From contig CP136069.1 of the NCBI GenBank assembly GCA_032622095.1, forward strand, positions 71,259,319-71,323,318: 64,000 nucleotides of DNA. The letters run 5' to 3'. A program made the translations under genes and the position numbers. The notes beneath the pieces are model-generated. The model made no database searches, had not been told where the DNA came from, and saw nothing but the letters and a program-made list of their open reading frames with translations. How positions within the stretch are numbered: the first letter of the stretch is position 1; each line of letters opens with the position of its first letter. The DNA comes from Siphonodentalium dalli (lineage: Eukaryota > Mollusca > Scaphopoda > Gadilida > Siphonodentaliidae). Positions 11,518 through 23,714 of this stretch are shown here, in pieces.

Positions 11518-11602
11518 GTCTAGATCTCTTGATCACAGTCGTTAGATTTCGTTAGTCACTGGATGGGTGACCGGTTGTCGATTTCAGGCGCTGATAACTT
11601 GA
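11518..11602 (+). pseudogene. 5S rRNA-like fragment (5S-derived SINE or 5S retropseudogene)
   Basis: The stretch reads GATCTCTTGATCACAG, then GTTAGTCACTGGATGGGTGA, then CCG, then about ten bases, then CAGGCGCTGATAACTT. Animal 5S rRNA has GATCTCGTCTGATC, TTAGTACTTGGATGGGAGACCG and CCGGGTGCTGTAGGCTT in the same order and at similar spacing, and the C-box of the internal promoter is the best preserved part. The first ~35 nt of 5S is not recognisable and several bases are missing, so it is not a working 5S gene. A 5S-headed SINE is equally possible. Confidence 0.45.
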
Positions 11603-12390
11603 ATGAATGAAGGAATAATTTATTGGATAAGGCATGTACACATACATCTAGTATTTATAAAATAACGGTGAACATTAAAAATACACACAGAATCCGAGCG
11701 GTGATGTGACACGATGGCCGTCTTCCCATCATCGCCCATGCAAAAATTAAAGGCATGTGTTTTTTTGTTCAGCAGCTCTCGCCAATACACTTATGGTGTG
11801 CTTATATGAAGTAAGATTTAGAGAGGCTAATGTATAAGGTATGCCATCTTAGTCGCAAGTCATGTCTATGTCTATACAAGTTAAACTAGATATTGGAAAT
11901 GATAGAGTGTGATGTACAGTTTGGGGATGTTGAAGTGGCAATCGCTCAGTATTGTATCATATTGTATCAGATCATATGTGTCTTATGAGCAAGATCGTTT
12001 TCTTGGCGAGAGGCCCTGCCATCCGCGGGATACTTTCCAAAAGAGTGTCTAATGAATGAGTAATTAGGAGTCCGTTTTTCCAGTCGTATGAAATGCATAT
12101 CTAACATTTTCCCTAATTTGGCTTCCATTTTGGCCGTCATTTCGTGTTAAAATGACAATTTTGGTTCCAATGAGTTGGAATATTCATAAGTAAATGTATG
12201 CCTCACTTACATTGCGCAGTTCTGCTCAGTTCTTGTTGAAATATGACTAAAATCCTTTGGTGAAATTTTATACCGCGTTCTGTAAAATCAAATCAATACT
12301 TATTGTTATCCAAATTGCCAGCACGAAACTACATTCCCATATAAATTAAAAGCCGAAGCATTCAGCGTCGGAGGGGTCTGCGGTCTCTTT
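11603..12390. other. No supported feature
   Basis: I see no gene or clear repeat between the 5S-like fragment and the large palindrome. Confidence 0.45.
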
Positions 12391-14657
12391 TAGTCCAGTG
12401 CATTTATGGTTTTACCCAGAACTAATTGCAACAGAATTTTTTTTTGCTGGAATTGGTACATATACCCTCCGTAAACAACATACTAAAAATCGGCAAAAAT
12501 CGGAAAAAGGGAAATTAGTGAATTTCGTGAAAAATAAATTGGGAAAATTTGGTCAAATCATCAATATATGGATTTTCATGAATGTATATAAAAAATTTAA
12601 ATTTACAAGTCCTACAAATATCATGCCTATTTTGTCGACCACATTTTCCTGAATCCAGAACTGGAAACCATTCCCAGATTCCTTAAGTATTTTTCGAGTT
12701 GTGTGCTTTCAAAAACGCGAGTTTACCTGATTTTGGAGCCTTAATTTCACAGAATGAGCCAAATGCCGTATTATATGGTTAATTATTTAAAAAATTAGTG
12801 CCAAATTAATGACTTTTTCACTGTTTTAGTAATTTCCTCACTAGATTAAACACAAAACATGATTAATATGTGCATCTATGAATAAGTAGAATAAAATATT
12901 CTCAAACAAAATGTGTGTTCCATTGTATGTACTTAGCCAAATTTGCCTTGACACAGAACTTGTGTGATGAAATGCCATATTTGAGGTCATGTAACTCAAT
13001 AAATTAATATCCATATGCTCTGCTTTTCTCATAACATTTTGAGAATACTAGATTGAAGAAATTGTGAAGTAATTTCCAAATACATTGGTGAAGAAAATAA
13101 AATTATGGTCCTATGAACTCTTAAGTCTAGCCTCTTTTCCGAAAATGCTATTGTGGGGCGTTTTTGTCAATTTTAAAAGGATTTTAGGCATATTCAGAAT
13201 AATTAACGAAAGTTTATTGTGTAAAATTATGTGATCTGTCCTCTTAAATCATTTTTTTGTTGAGAAAATAGCATTTCAATGGTTATACCAATGAATGTCA
13301 CTGGATTTCACTCATCATTATGGAAACTTACTCCAAATTTGAACGGCAGAACAATGGGGTAGGGGAAAGCATATCAACAAAAACTTCAAAATTATGCATC
13401 TTGAAGCATAAAACTTTATATTAACAGCTTCTGCTTACATTGTTCTTTCATGCATAATTTCATATTTCCTTTGTTTATGTTTATTGACAGAGCTATAATA
13501 TTTGTTGTCATAATTTTGCAGTGAAATGTCAAATTGGCATTTTGAGATTGTTTTTATACAACATAACCATAAAATTCTAAATCAACGTCCGATAATGTAT
13601 TAAGCAGTTTTATAATGCAACAGGAATGTACATAAACTGGAAGAAAACAACATTGTGTCTGAAATGGCTGTAATTTGGTGATAAGATTGCATTTTGTGAT
13701 TTTTCCTACCCCTATACCAACGTTAAAATTTGGAGTCAGTTTCCTGAAAAATGAAAGAAATCTAGTGACATACTATGGCATGACCAATGTAAGGCTAATT
13801 TTTTATCACTTAAGTGTTGTGGGAGGAAAGTTCAAATAATTTTACACATTTACCCATTGTTTTTTGTTTTTATGGCCCAAACTGGCATCTTTGGAAACAA
13901 GCTAAGACTAAGTATTCAAAGGGCCATAAGTTGATTTTCTTAAATAATGTCCTGTTAATACCTTTACAATTTGTTCAATCCAACATACTTAAAAGGTTAT
14001 AAGAAACGCATGGCATATGGGTATTAAATTATTGAGTTACATGACCTCAAATATTGCATTTCATCACACACGTTCAGTGTCAGAGGCAAAAAAGTCCATA
14101 CAATGGAACACACATTTTGTTTGAGAATATAATCTTCTTCTTAATTATAGATGCACATATTAATCATATTTTGTGTTTAATCTAGTGAGGAAATTACTAA
14201 AACAGTGAAAAATCCCTTCAGTTTGCTCTAGTTTTTTTTTAATAATTAATCATAAATAAGGCATTTTGGCTCATTCTTCGAAAGTGAGGCCCCGAAAATG
14301 GCCCGAAATCAGGTAAACTTGCATTTTTGAAGGCACACAACTCGAAAAATACGTAATGAATATGGGACTGGTTTTCAGTACTGGGTTCAGGAAACTGAGG
14401 ACGACACAATACACATCCTATTTGTAGGATTTGTGAATTTGATTGTTTTTATAAACATCCATGTAAATCCATAAATTGATGATTTGACCAAATTTCCCCA
14501 AATTTATTTCACGAAATTCACCAATTTCCCTTTTTCCGATTTTTGCCGATTTTTAGTATGTTGTTTATGGAGGGTTTATGTACTTACTCCAGCAAAAAAA
14601 AAATCTGTTGCAATTAGTTCCGGGTTTGGCATTTTTTCTCATAAATGCACTGGACTA
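12391..14657. mobile_element. 2.27 kb long-inverted-repeat (foldback) element
   Basis: The arms 12391-~13372 and ~13676-14657 are reverse complements along their whole length. The outer 250 bp are well preserved (TAGTCCAGTGCATTTATG at both ends), with increasing divergence toward a ~300-bp spacer centred near 13524. Matching landmarks include CTAGATTAAACACAAAA, GTTCCATTGTATG, GAGGTCATGTAACTCAAT and GTCACT-GATTTC. The ends could be read as TA-flanked. No protein is encoded. Confidence 0.88.
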
Positions 14658-15554
14658 TTTGTGCGTGAGGGGAATGCGATCCATGTGTGCGTTTCGCGCA
14701 CATTTTGATCGTTTACACATATTGTAATTTTTAAAAAATATATTTAAAAACATTTTAATTTTATTTTTGAATATTTTCTTGCTCAATTTTTTCGAAATAA
14801 AAATAATCATGTGAACCATTTTCAACTGTTGCCAAGATATGCACACCAATTCCCCTCTATGTGTGGTATTCCAACGTGGAATTCATGATTAATTTACAGG
14901 TTTCCACATCACGAGATGTTGCATTGTGGTGAATTTAAGCACACCTGTCCAAGTGGTCCTGCTAAATTGCTATGATGCTGTTAGTTCCTGCTGCTGTGAT
15001 GTATATGATGTTAGAATAGTACAACGCGATGTTCGTGACAATCGTGTTTCGAAACTATAAGCTATGGCTCACAACGTAGTTTCAACACAGTATAGTTGTT
15101 GGACATCGAACTCTGCGAGGTATGATGTTCGGGAATTCATTCATTATTGCATCTCAGAGGAACAATCGGGTATATGTTTAATTTCCCGCCACTGTTCCGA
15201 CTATTCAACATTATTGGATTGAAAATACACGAAGGTGTATGCAACGAAACTGGACTTCTGAAGGATAATAGCCATGTTCAGATAGATCCCAGAACATCAC
15301 ACATCGAACTTATTTCGGGATCGACTCACTGAACGAACGTCAGAAGTTAGCGCAGACTCGAAAATCGTTTAGAAAATTCAAAGTCGATAATTCAGAATTT
15401 CAGCTAATGCACGAAGAATACGCGATTTAACTGCTATGTTTCTCGGTATAGATTCACCGGAATTCCGTGACAATATTTTCAATTCACCAAAACAAAAACC
15501 TAAAGTTCCTCTTAAGCAAGACACAGCTAAATTTACACGACTCGTCATATAATA
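14658..15554. other. Mostly unannotated; truncated copy of the 16 kb inverted-repeat MITE at 14941-15090
   Basis: ACACCTGTCCAAGTGGTCCT at 14941 followed by GCTAAATTGCTATGATGCTG is the left end of the family described at 15958-16457, but no matching right end follows. I see nothing else that I can support. Confidence 0.5.
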
Positions 15555-15811
15555 TTAACCAGTCATGGCGGGAGCTGCGCTGGTGCTAAATTAAAGATCA
15601 TGTGCATGCTCTTATATATGCGAGTCTCAAATAGGGAGCCTCACTACATATAAGCAAATTCACTTACATACAAGGTCAAGGTAAATAGTATTAGGCCAAT
15701 GTATTATCTTATATATGCGAGCCTCCCTATGGGAGACTCGCATATATAAGAGAATGCGTTGGCACAGGATTTTCGCAAAATTTCATGAAGCTCCAGTCGT
15801 GGAAGGGTTAA
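15555..15811. mobile_element. Double-hairpin TTAA MITE, copy 1
   Basis: TTAA at 15555-15558 and 15808-15811 bounds an element with two hairpins in series. Each hairpin is built from CTTATATATGCGAG and its complement around a short loop. The inverted form of the end sequence GTGGAAGGGTTAA / TTAACC...GGCGGGAGCTGCG is shared with the copies at 28486, 51317, 59048 and 60482. Non-coding. Confidence 0.85.
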
Positions 15812-15957
15812 GCTTTATTAAGGGTTATATGATTAGCTCCGTGAACAGTTTGCAGGACAATGCAGTATTCGGTGGAATGTTAGGCTGGTTGAATCTTTTC
15901 AATCAGCTAAGTATCTTTGCGCACTAAACTTAGCGCCGACATTCATCTACTTCTATA

Positions 15958-16457
15958 TCACTCCTGGTCAAGTGGTCCTGCTAACGTGTTATGACGCCGG
16001 TGTTCCTGATGTATTGATATGGTGCTGGTATGGCAAACTGGTTTCGTTACGAATAAGTACCGTTATGTGTTCTAAAGTTGTCATTTTCGCGGCATTTGGC
16101 TAATCCGAGCGATATAAGAAAAACAAGTGTCTGTATTAAACATTCAAGAACATGTATATATATATGCTATAGAAAAAATTAATAATTGCTGCGCTGGGGT
16201 TTGCAAAACGACGTGAATAGCCATCTTTATTATAGCTGATTTGCAACAACTAATACAACCAGTATTAAAATATTTCGCAAAAGATATGGTCGACACACAT
16301 AATAGCTTTTCCTAGATATGTTCAGATTATCCGAACACCGCGAAAATGACAGCTGTAGAAAAAATAACGGTACTCAGTTCGCCCCAACAACGTCATAGCA
16401 ATCAACAGGACCCACCAGCATCATAGCACATTAACAGCACCACTTGACCAGGGGTGT
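15958..16457. mobile_element. Inverted-repeat MITE with CCTGGTCAAGTGGTCCTGCT ends, copy 1
   Basis: The left end CCTGGTCAAGTGGTCCTGCT and the right end complement (AGTGGTGCTGTTAATGTG... read inverted, then CCAGGGG) bound about 500 bp with long imperfect arms. TACCGTTATGTGTTCTAAAG then GTCATTTTCGCGG on the left has its complement near 16335-16375. The same structure recurs at 55968-56478, with a truncated copy at 14941. A TA target site is possible. Confidence 0.75.
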
Positions 16458-17500
16458 ATAAAGGATCCGGGTGCTAATTGCTTTATTCTCTGATCCAATT
16501 AAATAACATGAATGGATATTGAGAAAACGAAATTACGTACAAAAGATGGACAGAATAACGAAAATTATGAGCATTCACCTCAAATTATTACCAAGCGACA
16601 AAAGTTTGAAGTGAAGAACATTGGTATAAAACTCGCTATTGCAACAACCATACGATGATCCACTTTAAATCGCGTCACTAATTCACCGCGTGTGACATTT
16701 TTGTTTCTAAAAAGAATAGGATTTGTAATTCGAAATAAACATCGTTGATTCAACGTCCCCACAAAAATGTGTCTTTTTGAGGGGTGGGACGTTGGCTTTT
16801 TTTAAAACAAAGATTTTAAATTCTTTTTTAAAGTTTGACCTGCACGAGAACCACACTCCAAATATCACGAAATTCGTTTTAAGATCGCTCAAGTTATCAC
16901 CAGATATGCAAACAGTTTGCTGTCAACTGATAAAAACTGCCAAACTGTGACCAGTGCCTTCCCTAGTGTGAACACCACATACACATTGATTTATGACATA
17001 TATTTTTGAAGTCGTCAAAGGGGCACATGTCCACCAAAAAAGTACTAGGCCGTGACTATATATATTCTAAATTTATCTGCATCTTCTCAAATGTGAACCG
17101 CATGCCAAATATCCTAACCTTCTGTCGAATATTGCGCAATCTATAATAAATTTTCGAACTTGATCTGTATATTCTCAAAGGTATACAACATACCAAATAT
17201 TAGACATCCTGTTGAATATTGCACAAGTTATCATCCTAACCCAAAACAATTCATTTCTAAGCCGAAAAAGGGACATAACTCCGTCAAAAATGATCGGATC
17301 GTGCCAAATTAGAACCTGATCTGCGCTTCAAAATACTCAAATACATGTCAACAACATCATGTCAAAATCCAATGGAGTGATGTTTATGATCTTATAGTAT
17401 GCAGAGAACCCGGTCGTACAGGCGGACGAAGGAACGCACGGACGTGTTGATTATATAGAAAATATTTCTGCGTCTATTTTTTTGGGGGGGGGGGGCGACA
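16458..17500. repeat. Degenerate retroelement-UTR-like repeat and G-run
   Basis: From about 16970 to 17460, loosely repeated blocks appear (CTTGATCTGTATATTCTCAA, CAAATATTAGACATCCTGTT, GGGACATAACTCCGTCAAAA). They are of the kind common in 3' regions of molluscan non-LTR elements. An acGGACG-rich tract follows near 17420-17445, and a run of G near 17487-17497. No reading frame is preserved. The class assignment is from memory and uncertain. Confidence 0.4.
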
Positions 17501-18028
17501 AAGTTAATTGCAAGATTATACCATTCATGGGCGTACAGTGCGAAGAACTTACATATGAACATAAAATACAAACACAATTAAAAGGAAAATGGCTATATTA
17601 CCGTGACACGGAAATACGAAATGGATATACAATCAATTCATTAACCTTGATTGCTATATTATTGTGCTATATTATAGGTTACACTAGTGTATAATGTTGG
17701 CAATATAAATTTTGGGTCCAAAATATTCTTTAAATCTGAAAAATTGACATTTGGGGAAACTTTTTACGCAAAACATAATGTCCGCCTAGCAGGGAATTCG
17801 CCTTTAAATCTTGTGTTTTCGTAACTAGTGTCAGATCCGCATAAAAAAATACTGTCGTATTTTAGACCACACCAAAAAATTCAAACTTCACTACCAAGGG
17901 TTAATTCCTGTGCCAATGGCTATTTTACCTGGGAAATTATAGGGAAGAGGTGTGATGATTTTTGTTATGCAAAAAGCTCACACGGCTATTGACCAATCAG
18001 AGCCCAGTCGTCGCATCAATGCTCGAAA
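17501..18028. other. No supported feature
   Basis: I see no gene or clear repeat before the TTAA element. Confidence 0.45.
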
Positions 18029-18422
18029 TTAAAGGGGTACTGTATACTAAATCCTTTTTATACTCAACAAAATATATGCAACAAATTAATGAATATTGTA
18101 TATAAAATATTGTATATATGTTTTGCATGTTACTCATTAATTTGGGTCTTCGCAATAAAGCATTCATTCAACCACGAATGAGAGCAAAATACACTCATTT
18201 ACCCTATATGGATGACTTGTAAAATTCAATCCCCTGACAACGGAAGCTCTCTTAATCTCCCGGAAAGAAAGGCCAGTATATCACCCACATCTGACCATGG
18301 GAGCCGCGACAATTATCGAGTTTGACAGCCATAAACATCTGGGACTTACTTTCGATAACATGGGCTCATGGGGTATCCACATCAGATCTATGCTTGATAA
18401 AGCATGGGGTCGAGTACATTTA

Positions 18423-19213
18423 GGGTGGATACACACATACATGTAATCTCTGTAATTATCGTGTATTTGGGGTTTTACATGGATCATACAGACAATGTAA
18501 TATGTGCCCACTGACAACCCAATCATTGCCGACGTGTTGGCCGCACTGAGTTCTAGTTACAATTAAGTCGGAATGGATATCTTGTACCGAGTCGCCAGGC
18601 CACTTAAAATAATTGTTCGTGGGATAACCCATATGGTGGACGTTCTATTTAAATAGTTGCCAATCCTCTCTTGGTATTTATAGCAGTGGTGGATCAGGAT
18701 TTCCCCGACGCAGGCTATACATATGATCCCCGACTTGGGGCTATATGATCCCGAAAGCTACCATGCAGGCCGGGTGGCTAACTCTGAGCTATTTAAGTAA
18801 AACATATTGTATTGTACCTTCTTGCCCAGATTATTCCAACCGATACATTCAACTAAGTCCTTAGCTATTTGAAGCTTTCGAGACCCCACGCCAAACAAGA
18901 GTCATGGTCGAAAATGTTCTATATCAAGCCTGTTTATGCCATACGTGTCGATTCTGGTGTTCGTGCATTAATAAAATGCCAGATATCACACAGACTTGAC
19001 TAATTTCCGCATCCGTAAGAGAAGACATGTTTTAGACTGGCCTTAAATGTCCTGATAGCAGACAGTTTGACACTTCGCTTATCACTACTCACTTGCCTGG
19101 CCTGTTAACAATGAATCGCTCGCGCGCAGGTGATTAATGTTGTCAATTATTGGTGTGGCCATGTAAAATACATGTATTTTACATACAGAAATTACATGCA
19201 TGTGTGTATCCAC
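18423..19213. mobile_element. Harbinger-like MITE nested in the LINE
   Basis: The ends are GGGTGGATACACACATACAT and its complement (one mismatch over 24 bp), flanked by TTA at 18420-18422 and 19214-19216. A 3-bp TTA duplication with GGG-initial ends fits the PIF/Harbinger superfamily. Removing the element and one TTA joins the LINE reading frame without error (RVHL directly to VRKH), which fixes both boundaries to the base. 791 bp, no transposase. Confidence 0.88.
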
Positions 19214-20464
19214 CCTTAGTACGTAAACATAGATACAAGCTATGCAGACTAACGCTTGAAAAAATACATTACACATTTATCCGACCAATACTGGCATAGG
19301 CATCCCCTGTGTTGTATAACTGCCCTGATTATTTTAGTGATGACATTGAAAAGGTACAGTACGAAATGGTCCGAATAGTAACAGGTGCAACCATCAGTAC
19401 GAGTAATGCACGCCTTTTATCAGAAACTGGATGGAACTCCTCTCTTCACGTCGTAGAAAACACAAGCTATGCCAATTTTTTTAAATGATACGTGGAACTG
19501 CTCCATCAATTTTAAGATATTATGTAACTTCAGATTTGAACATATTAGACTACCCTCGAATATTAACTATGACTATTATATGGATTCGTTCATACCATCT
19601 GCAATTACCGAATGGAACAAACTACAGGAAACTACAAAGAGCAGCAGTACAATCGAAAACTTCAAAAAGGAACTGAACAGTGACAATATACGTCCTCCTG
19701 CCTATTTTTATCATAGTAAATCCGTAAATCTCATATCCTTCATACCGGTTAAGATTGAACTGCAGCCACCTGAGTTCTGACCTGACAGATAACCATGTAA
19801 ACATTTCCCCCTTTTGTATATATGTGGGGAACTTGAGACAACTTACCACTATCTCTTTGAATGTACATTTTATCAAGATCCCAGGAGAGAACTATATGAC
19901 TCCCTACCCAATGTTGCCCTATCTGAGAATACTCTAATGCAGGGATCAAGGGAGCTTAGCCTTCGGGAAAACAAACAAATATTTAATGCAGTACAGAAAT
20001 ATATCATGAGAACAAAAAGATTTCCATGATCTGTACGTGTAACAAATTACTTTGGATTCCGGCCGCACGATATTCCCCATTATATATGTAGTATTAAATG
20101 TCTTCCGATAACGATTATTGTGTAAGTTACTTACTTGTCACTATTCTGTATATACGTGATATGATTCCACATGAAGGATGCTGCGATATTCACAGTGAAC
20201 ACCACTGAAATAGGAATTGACCATTGCGATTGACCCCCTCCCATGGAGCCTGACACATGCATATATTACTATAAGACGAGCATCATTTTTATCACGCAAC
20301 AACTTGGGGTGAAGGAGAAGATCACTCGATCTTTTCGACCATCCCGGGCGCTTCGCGCCCATATACTCACTCTCTCACGCAACAACTCAATTATTGAAAA
20401 CTCCCAACCACTGTCATCATCTCACGATTCATCTGTCCCCCTCCTGTCATTCTACGTTATCATG

Positions 20465-20473
20465 CTCTCTCTA

Positions 20474-20571
<98 letters not shown>

Positions 20572-20580
20572 CTTCTCTCT
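20465..20580. repeat. (CT)n microsatellite
   Basis: A long CT dinucleotide tract with a few CG and TT interruptions lies inside the 3' UTR of the LINE. Serine/leucine-rich open frames here are artefacts. Confidence 0.97.
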
Positions 20581-21109
20581 CCATGCCTCTTGCTATCCAT
20601 AGCACTATCTTTTTCATGTTCCACCCCTAACTCAAACTTAATTATATATCTCCATTTGTCCTAAAAAAAACATTATTTCTATCCTTTCCCGTATGATCGA
20701 TACCCCTCCCTCACTTGTTGGGGAAGGGGCATGTCGCCAAAGAGGAGAAGACTTCATATAAGCCCCCGGGCTTGTTGTCTGATCCTCATTTCCATACACT
20801 ATCTCTTCTATTTTTGCATATTTGTATCAACTGTATATTATGTTATGTTGGATTTGGAACTAAAAATATGTTTACACTATATGGATGATACATACACAAT
20901 GGTAATTATAACGAAACTGTATTTATGACTCAAGCCATAAATTCATTTTCATTATAATTATCATGTTGTTTGCATTATTCATAGAGCATATGAGTGAAAT
21001 TTGCACTAATCGATGGCTCAAATTCATTTATTTATTTGCATATATTCTGTTGAGCATAAAAGGAGATGGTCCCATAGATGGTCGGATTCAGTGTACAGTA
21101 CCCCTTTAA

Positions 21110-22329
21110 GTGTTTGCAAGTAAATAAGAATAATGCGACTATAAACTGTCCTGATACTAGAGTGGTTCAGACTGTATCGCACATGTATGTACATAATCGA
21201 ATCATGTATATATAAACATAACAACTATGTGCATTTTATAACGGCACAGCGTGACACAGCAAGGGCCAGGTTATTACACACCGGGAAGATGCTTTTATTG
21301 GGACAACAACCAGTCTCTCTCCCGTTTCGCTTCCTGTTACTGTCTCGCATATCTGTTTTTCTGCGAGCAATCAATGTCCCTTGTTGAATAAACGGGTTCC
21401 TGATCAAACACAGCAAACATATTGTGAATACGCAGTAACTGACCACTCGAGCTAAATTGACATGTCGTGGACGAATGATATCGTCGAGCTGAGGATGTCA
21501 GACCAGGCGAATGAAACTAGATACTCTGATAGGAAATTTTCAGCTAGAGGGAATCAGGCAAATCATTGACATGCCATGTTATTGGTGGCCTTACATGTAG
21601 GTTAGAGCATGGCATGTTCGTCATAAAATAAAATCGACCGAGGGTGTATTTCCCCCACAATACGTAGTCTACATATACATTCATTCAGTGGACCGGAAAA
21701 CTGTTCATTGCATGTGTTGTGAATTTTGCTGAATGGGATGGTGTGCATGCTACGATCAAAAACTGAATTTTTTTTTTTTTTAAATGCATACATTCTGAAC
21801 GCGTTGTTACTGTCACATTCCGCATGGTTCGTAATGCATTTTGGAAAACAAACATTCGTTTGTTTTGTTATTCGTTTGTTTTGTTCACACACACTTGAAA
21901 ATGTGTATTCAAATATCCAACAATTTCCAACATATTGCTTCCCACATGCAGTCATGTACGCATATGATTTGAACATATTTATTGTGACCCACTATATACA
22001 ATATATATTACACAGATTAAATATAACAATAATGGTATGAGTGTGGGCCCACCATGCACTTGCGGTGACTTGCCTGGTTACCGACTTCCCGAGTTTGTAG
22101 TTTCTTCCCATTCTAAGGGCTGAGAGCTCGTCAGGTAACATTATAATGGAATGCAACTGTACAATACATCGTCTTGAAGAAACAGTTTATGTCGGAAATA
22201 AATCTCAACATGTTAACAAACAGGAAAACGTGAATTATCAACTTGAAATAACATAACATATAAGTGTCTAGTACATGTGCGCTTGAATGCCTCATTAACG
22301 ATACACAATCTGATTACTATTACTAGACT
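21110..22329. other. No supported gene
   Basis: Short open frames on both strands around 21602-22040 overlap and carry no recognisable motif. A poly-T tract lies at about 21768-21781. I see nothing else I can support. Confidence 0.45.
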
Positions 22330-22544
22330 ACTATTTATTTGGCTTCGGGGGTAAATCATAGTTGATTCGTATCGAGGAACCGATCCATTAAAGCTCAGAG
22401 TTAAAGCGCATGTCTGTAATAGTTGTTGAAAAAGTCAGCGCCATTTTTTTCCAGGCCGCCAGATATTGCGATTTCAAAAATCGATATATGATCCTTCTGA
22501 AGTTTAATGGATGGGTTCCTCGACTCGAATTAAATTAATCAGGG
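22330..22544. mobile_element. Remnant of the 9687-10163 palindromic MITE family
   Basis: TTGGCTTCGGGGGTAAATCA, then TCGAGGAACC, then ATTAAAGCTCAGAG, and near the right side GGGTTCCTCGACTCGAATTAA in inverted arrangement, match the arms of the 9687-10163 element. The outer AGGTACTCAACCC ends are missing, so it is truncated. Confidence 0.65.
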
Positions 22545-23330
22545 AGCCTGCTGGGTTCTATTTGCACAATCGCGTACGAAAGGTTTGAGGCCCCAGATTT
22601 GTTACACCCCAGGAACGTTCAAAGATATCGGATTTCTTAAGTTCCGCATTCCACAAAAAAAACCCAAAAATGACTTCTATTTGCATGCACTGTTGAGTAT
22701 AAAGCTGATTTTTGTATTAATAGTGCTCCAGCAATTACTGATCAACAATACACAATTTCTGAAACGAAATTTCCTGGCGTTTTCATTTCAGAAAGGGGGT
22801 TTTGAAAGTACCCACAAAACCCCCCAAAATGACTTCCATTTGCACTTTCGAGTACAAAGTTGAATTTCGTATTAATAGTGCTCTAGTCATCACTGATCAA
22901 TAATACACAATTTCTGAAACAAAATTCCTTCGCGTTTTTATTTCAGAATGGTTTTTTTAAAGTACTCCCAAAAAACCCGAAAATTTACTTTTATTTGCAC
23001 AAAAAGCTGAATTTTTTCCTCAATAGTTATCCTGCTATCGCTGGTCATAAAAACCTCGTTTAAGAAACGAAATTCCGTGCGTTTTCATTTAAGAAGCACA
23101 GGTCACCAGAAAAAAATTACCCTACCCCAATAATACTTAATTATATAGGAGTAAGTATTATTGGGGTGGGTAATTTTTGTTCTGGGGATATGTGTTAAGG
23201 AGATGGTGGGTTCGAATTAAGTACCCAACAAAAACCCGAAACAATAGTTTTATTTGCACTGCCGTGCGCAGATAATATTTTTTTCTTAATACTATCTCCT
23301 CTATCATCATTGATCACAGACCAAATGGTA
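22545..23330 (-). repeat. Left inverted arm of ~155-bp tandem repeats
   Basis: After GAGCCTGCTGG come about four to five diverged copies of a ~155-bp unit. Its signature is CTGAAACGAAATTTCCTGGC, then GTTTTCATTTCAG, then ACTCGAAAGTGCAAAT-like segments. The same start and unit occur in reverse at 31475-32105. The palindrome 23097-23188 sits within the inner copies. Not coding. Confidence 0.8.
23097..23188. repeat. Hairpin with CCAGAA/TTCTGGGG ends
   Basis: Arms of ~43 bp (ATTACCCTACCCCAATAATA and its complement) around a short AT-rich loop. It interrupts the 155-bp repeat copies and has the same outer motif as the 9371-9418 hairpin. Confidence 0.75.
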
Positions 23331-23450
23331 AAAAAAAAAAAAAATCACCCGGCGAATTCATTAAAAATGGTGTAGAAAATTATGAGATAATAAAATGTTC
23401 TGTTCACTCGCTGTCAAATTTACCTGGCAATGTTATCGGAATTTCGTTAT

Positions 23451-23547
23451 AGAAGCCCTGTAGCTAAGATCTGTATGATTCTTGGTCAGAATCAATGGTG
23501 CAGTAACACCTAGCATTTCATATTATCATATAAGCGATAAAACAATG
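23451..23547 (+). repeat. 97-bp direct repeat, copy 1
   Basis: AGAAGCCCTGTAGCTAAGAT through GATAAAACAATG is repeated with few differences at 26554-26650. The two copies bracket about 3 kb that contains the dead LINE. Confidence 0.85.
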
Positions 23548-23714
23548 CAATATTCCTTTTAATTAAACGTGACGTTAGGTATTTATTAAGTGCACAATCA
23601 TGTATTATGTGAAGCCTGTATTCTATGAACTCTTTCAGGTGGGACATTCCCATTTATAATTCGATTTATTTGAAAGTATGTTGTTGCTATATATTTACAT
23701 ACTAAGTGTGATTA
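23548..23714. other. No supported feature
   Basis: AT-rich spacer between the direct repeat and the LINE remnant. Confidence 0.4.

Larger units (their letters stand above)
18216..20876 (+). mobile_element. 5'-truncated CR1/L2-like LINE with 12-bp target duplication
   Basis: CTATATGGATGA is present at 18204-18215 and again at 20877-20888, marking a target duplication. The coding part begins within the reverse transcriptase: KFNPLTTEALLISRK, then HKHLGLTFDNMGSWGIHI, then KAWGRVHL. It resumes after a nested element with VRKHRYKL, then YTFIRPIL, then a PVLYNCPDY segment, and continues through WNKLQETTKSSSTIENFKKE. It closes with a CxCGxxETxxHYLFEC knuckle and IMRTKRFP (stop at about 20029). It carries frameshifts and at least one stop (near 19287). 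The 3' UTR includes GGAGAAGACTTCATATAAGC and a long CT tract. Dead copy. Confidence 0.88.
18029..21109. mobile_element. TTAA-flanked (piggyBac-like) MITE, enlarged by a nested LINE
   Basis: TTAA at 18029-18032 and 21106-21109 brackets inverted ends AGGGGTACTGTA. Similarity continues inward for ~70 bp (ACTCAACAAAATATATGCAA on the left, CTCAACAGAATATATGCAA read inverted on the right). Removing the LINE and one copy of its target duplication leaves an element of about 408 bp. No transposase is present. Confidence 0.88.

Noticed and set aside
20243-20630. Ser/Leu-rich frames
   Set aside because: They translate the CT microsatellite of the LINE 3' UTR.
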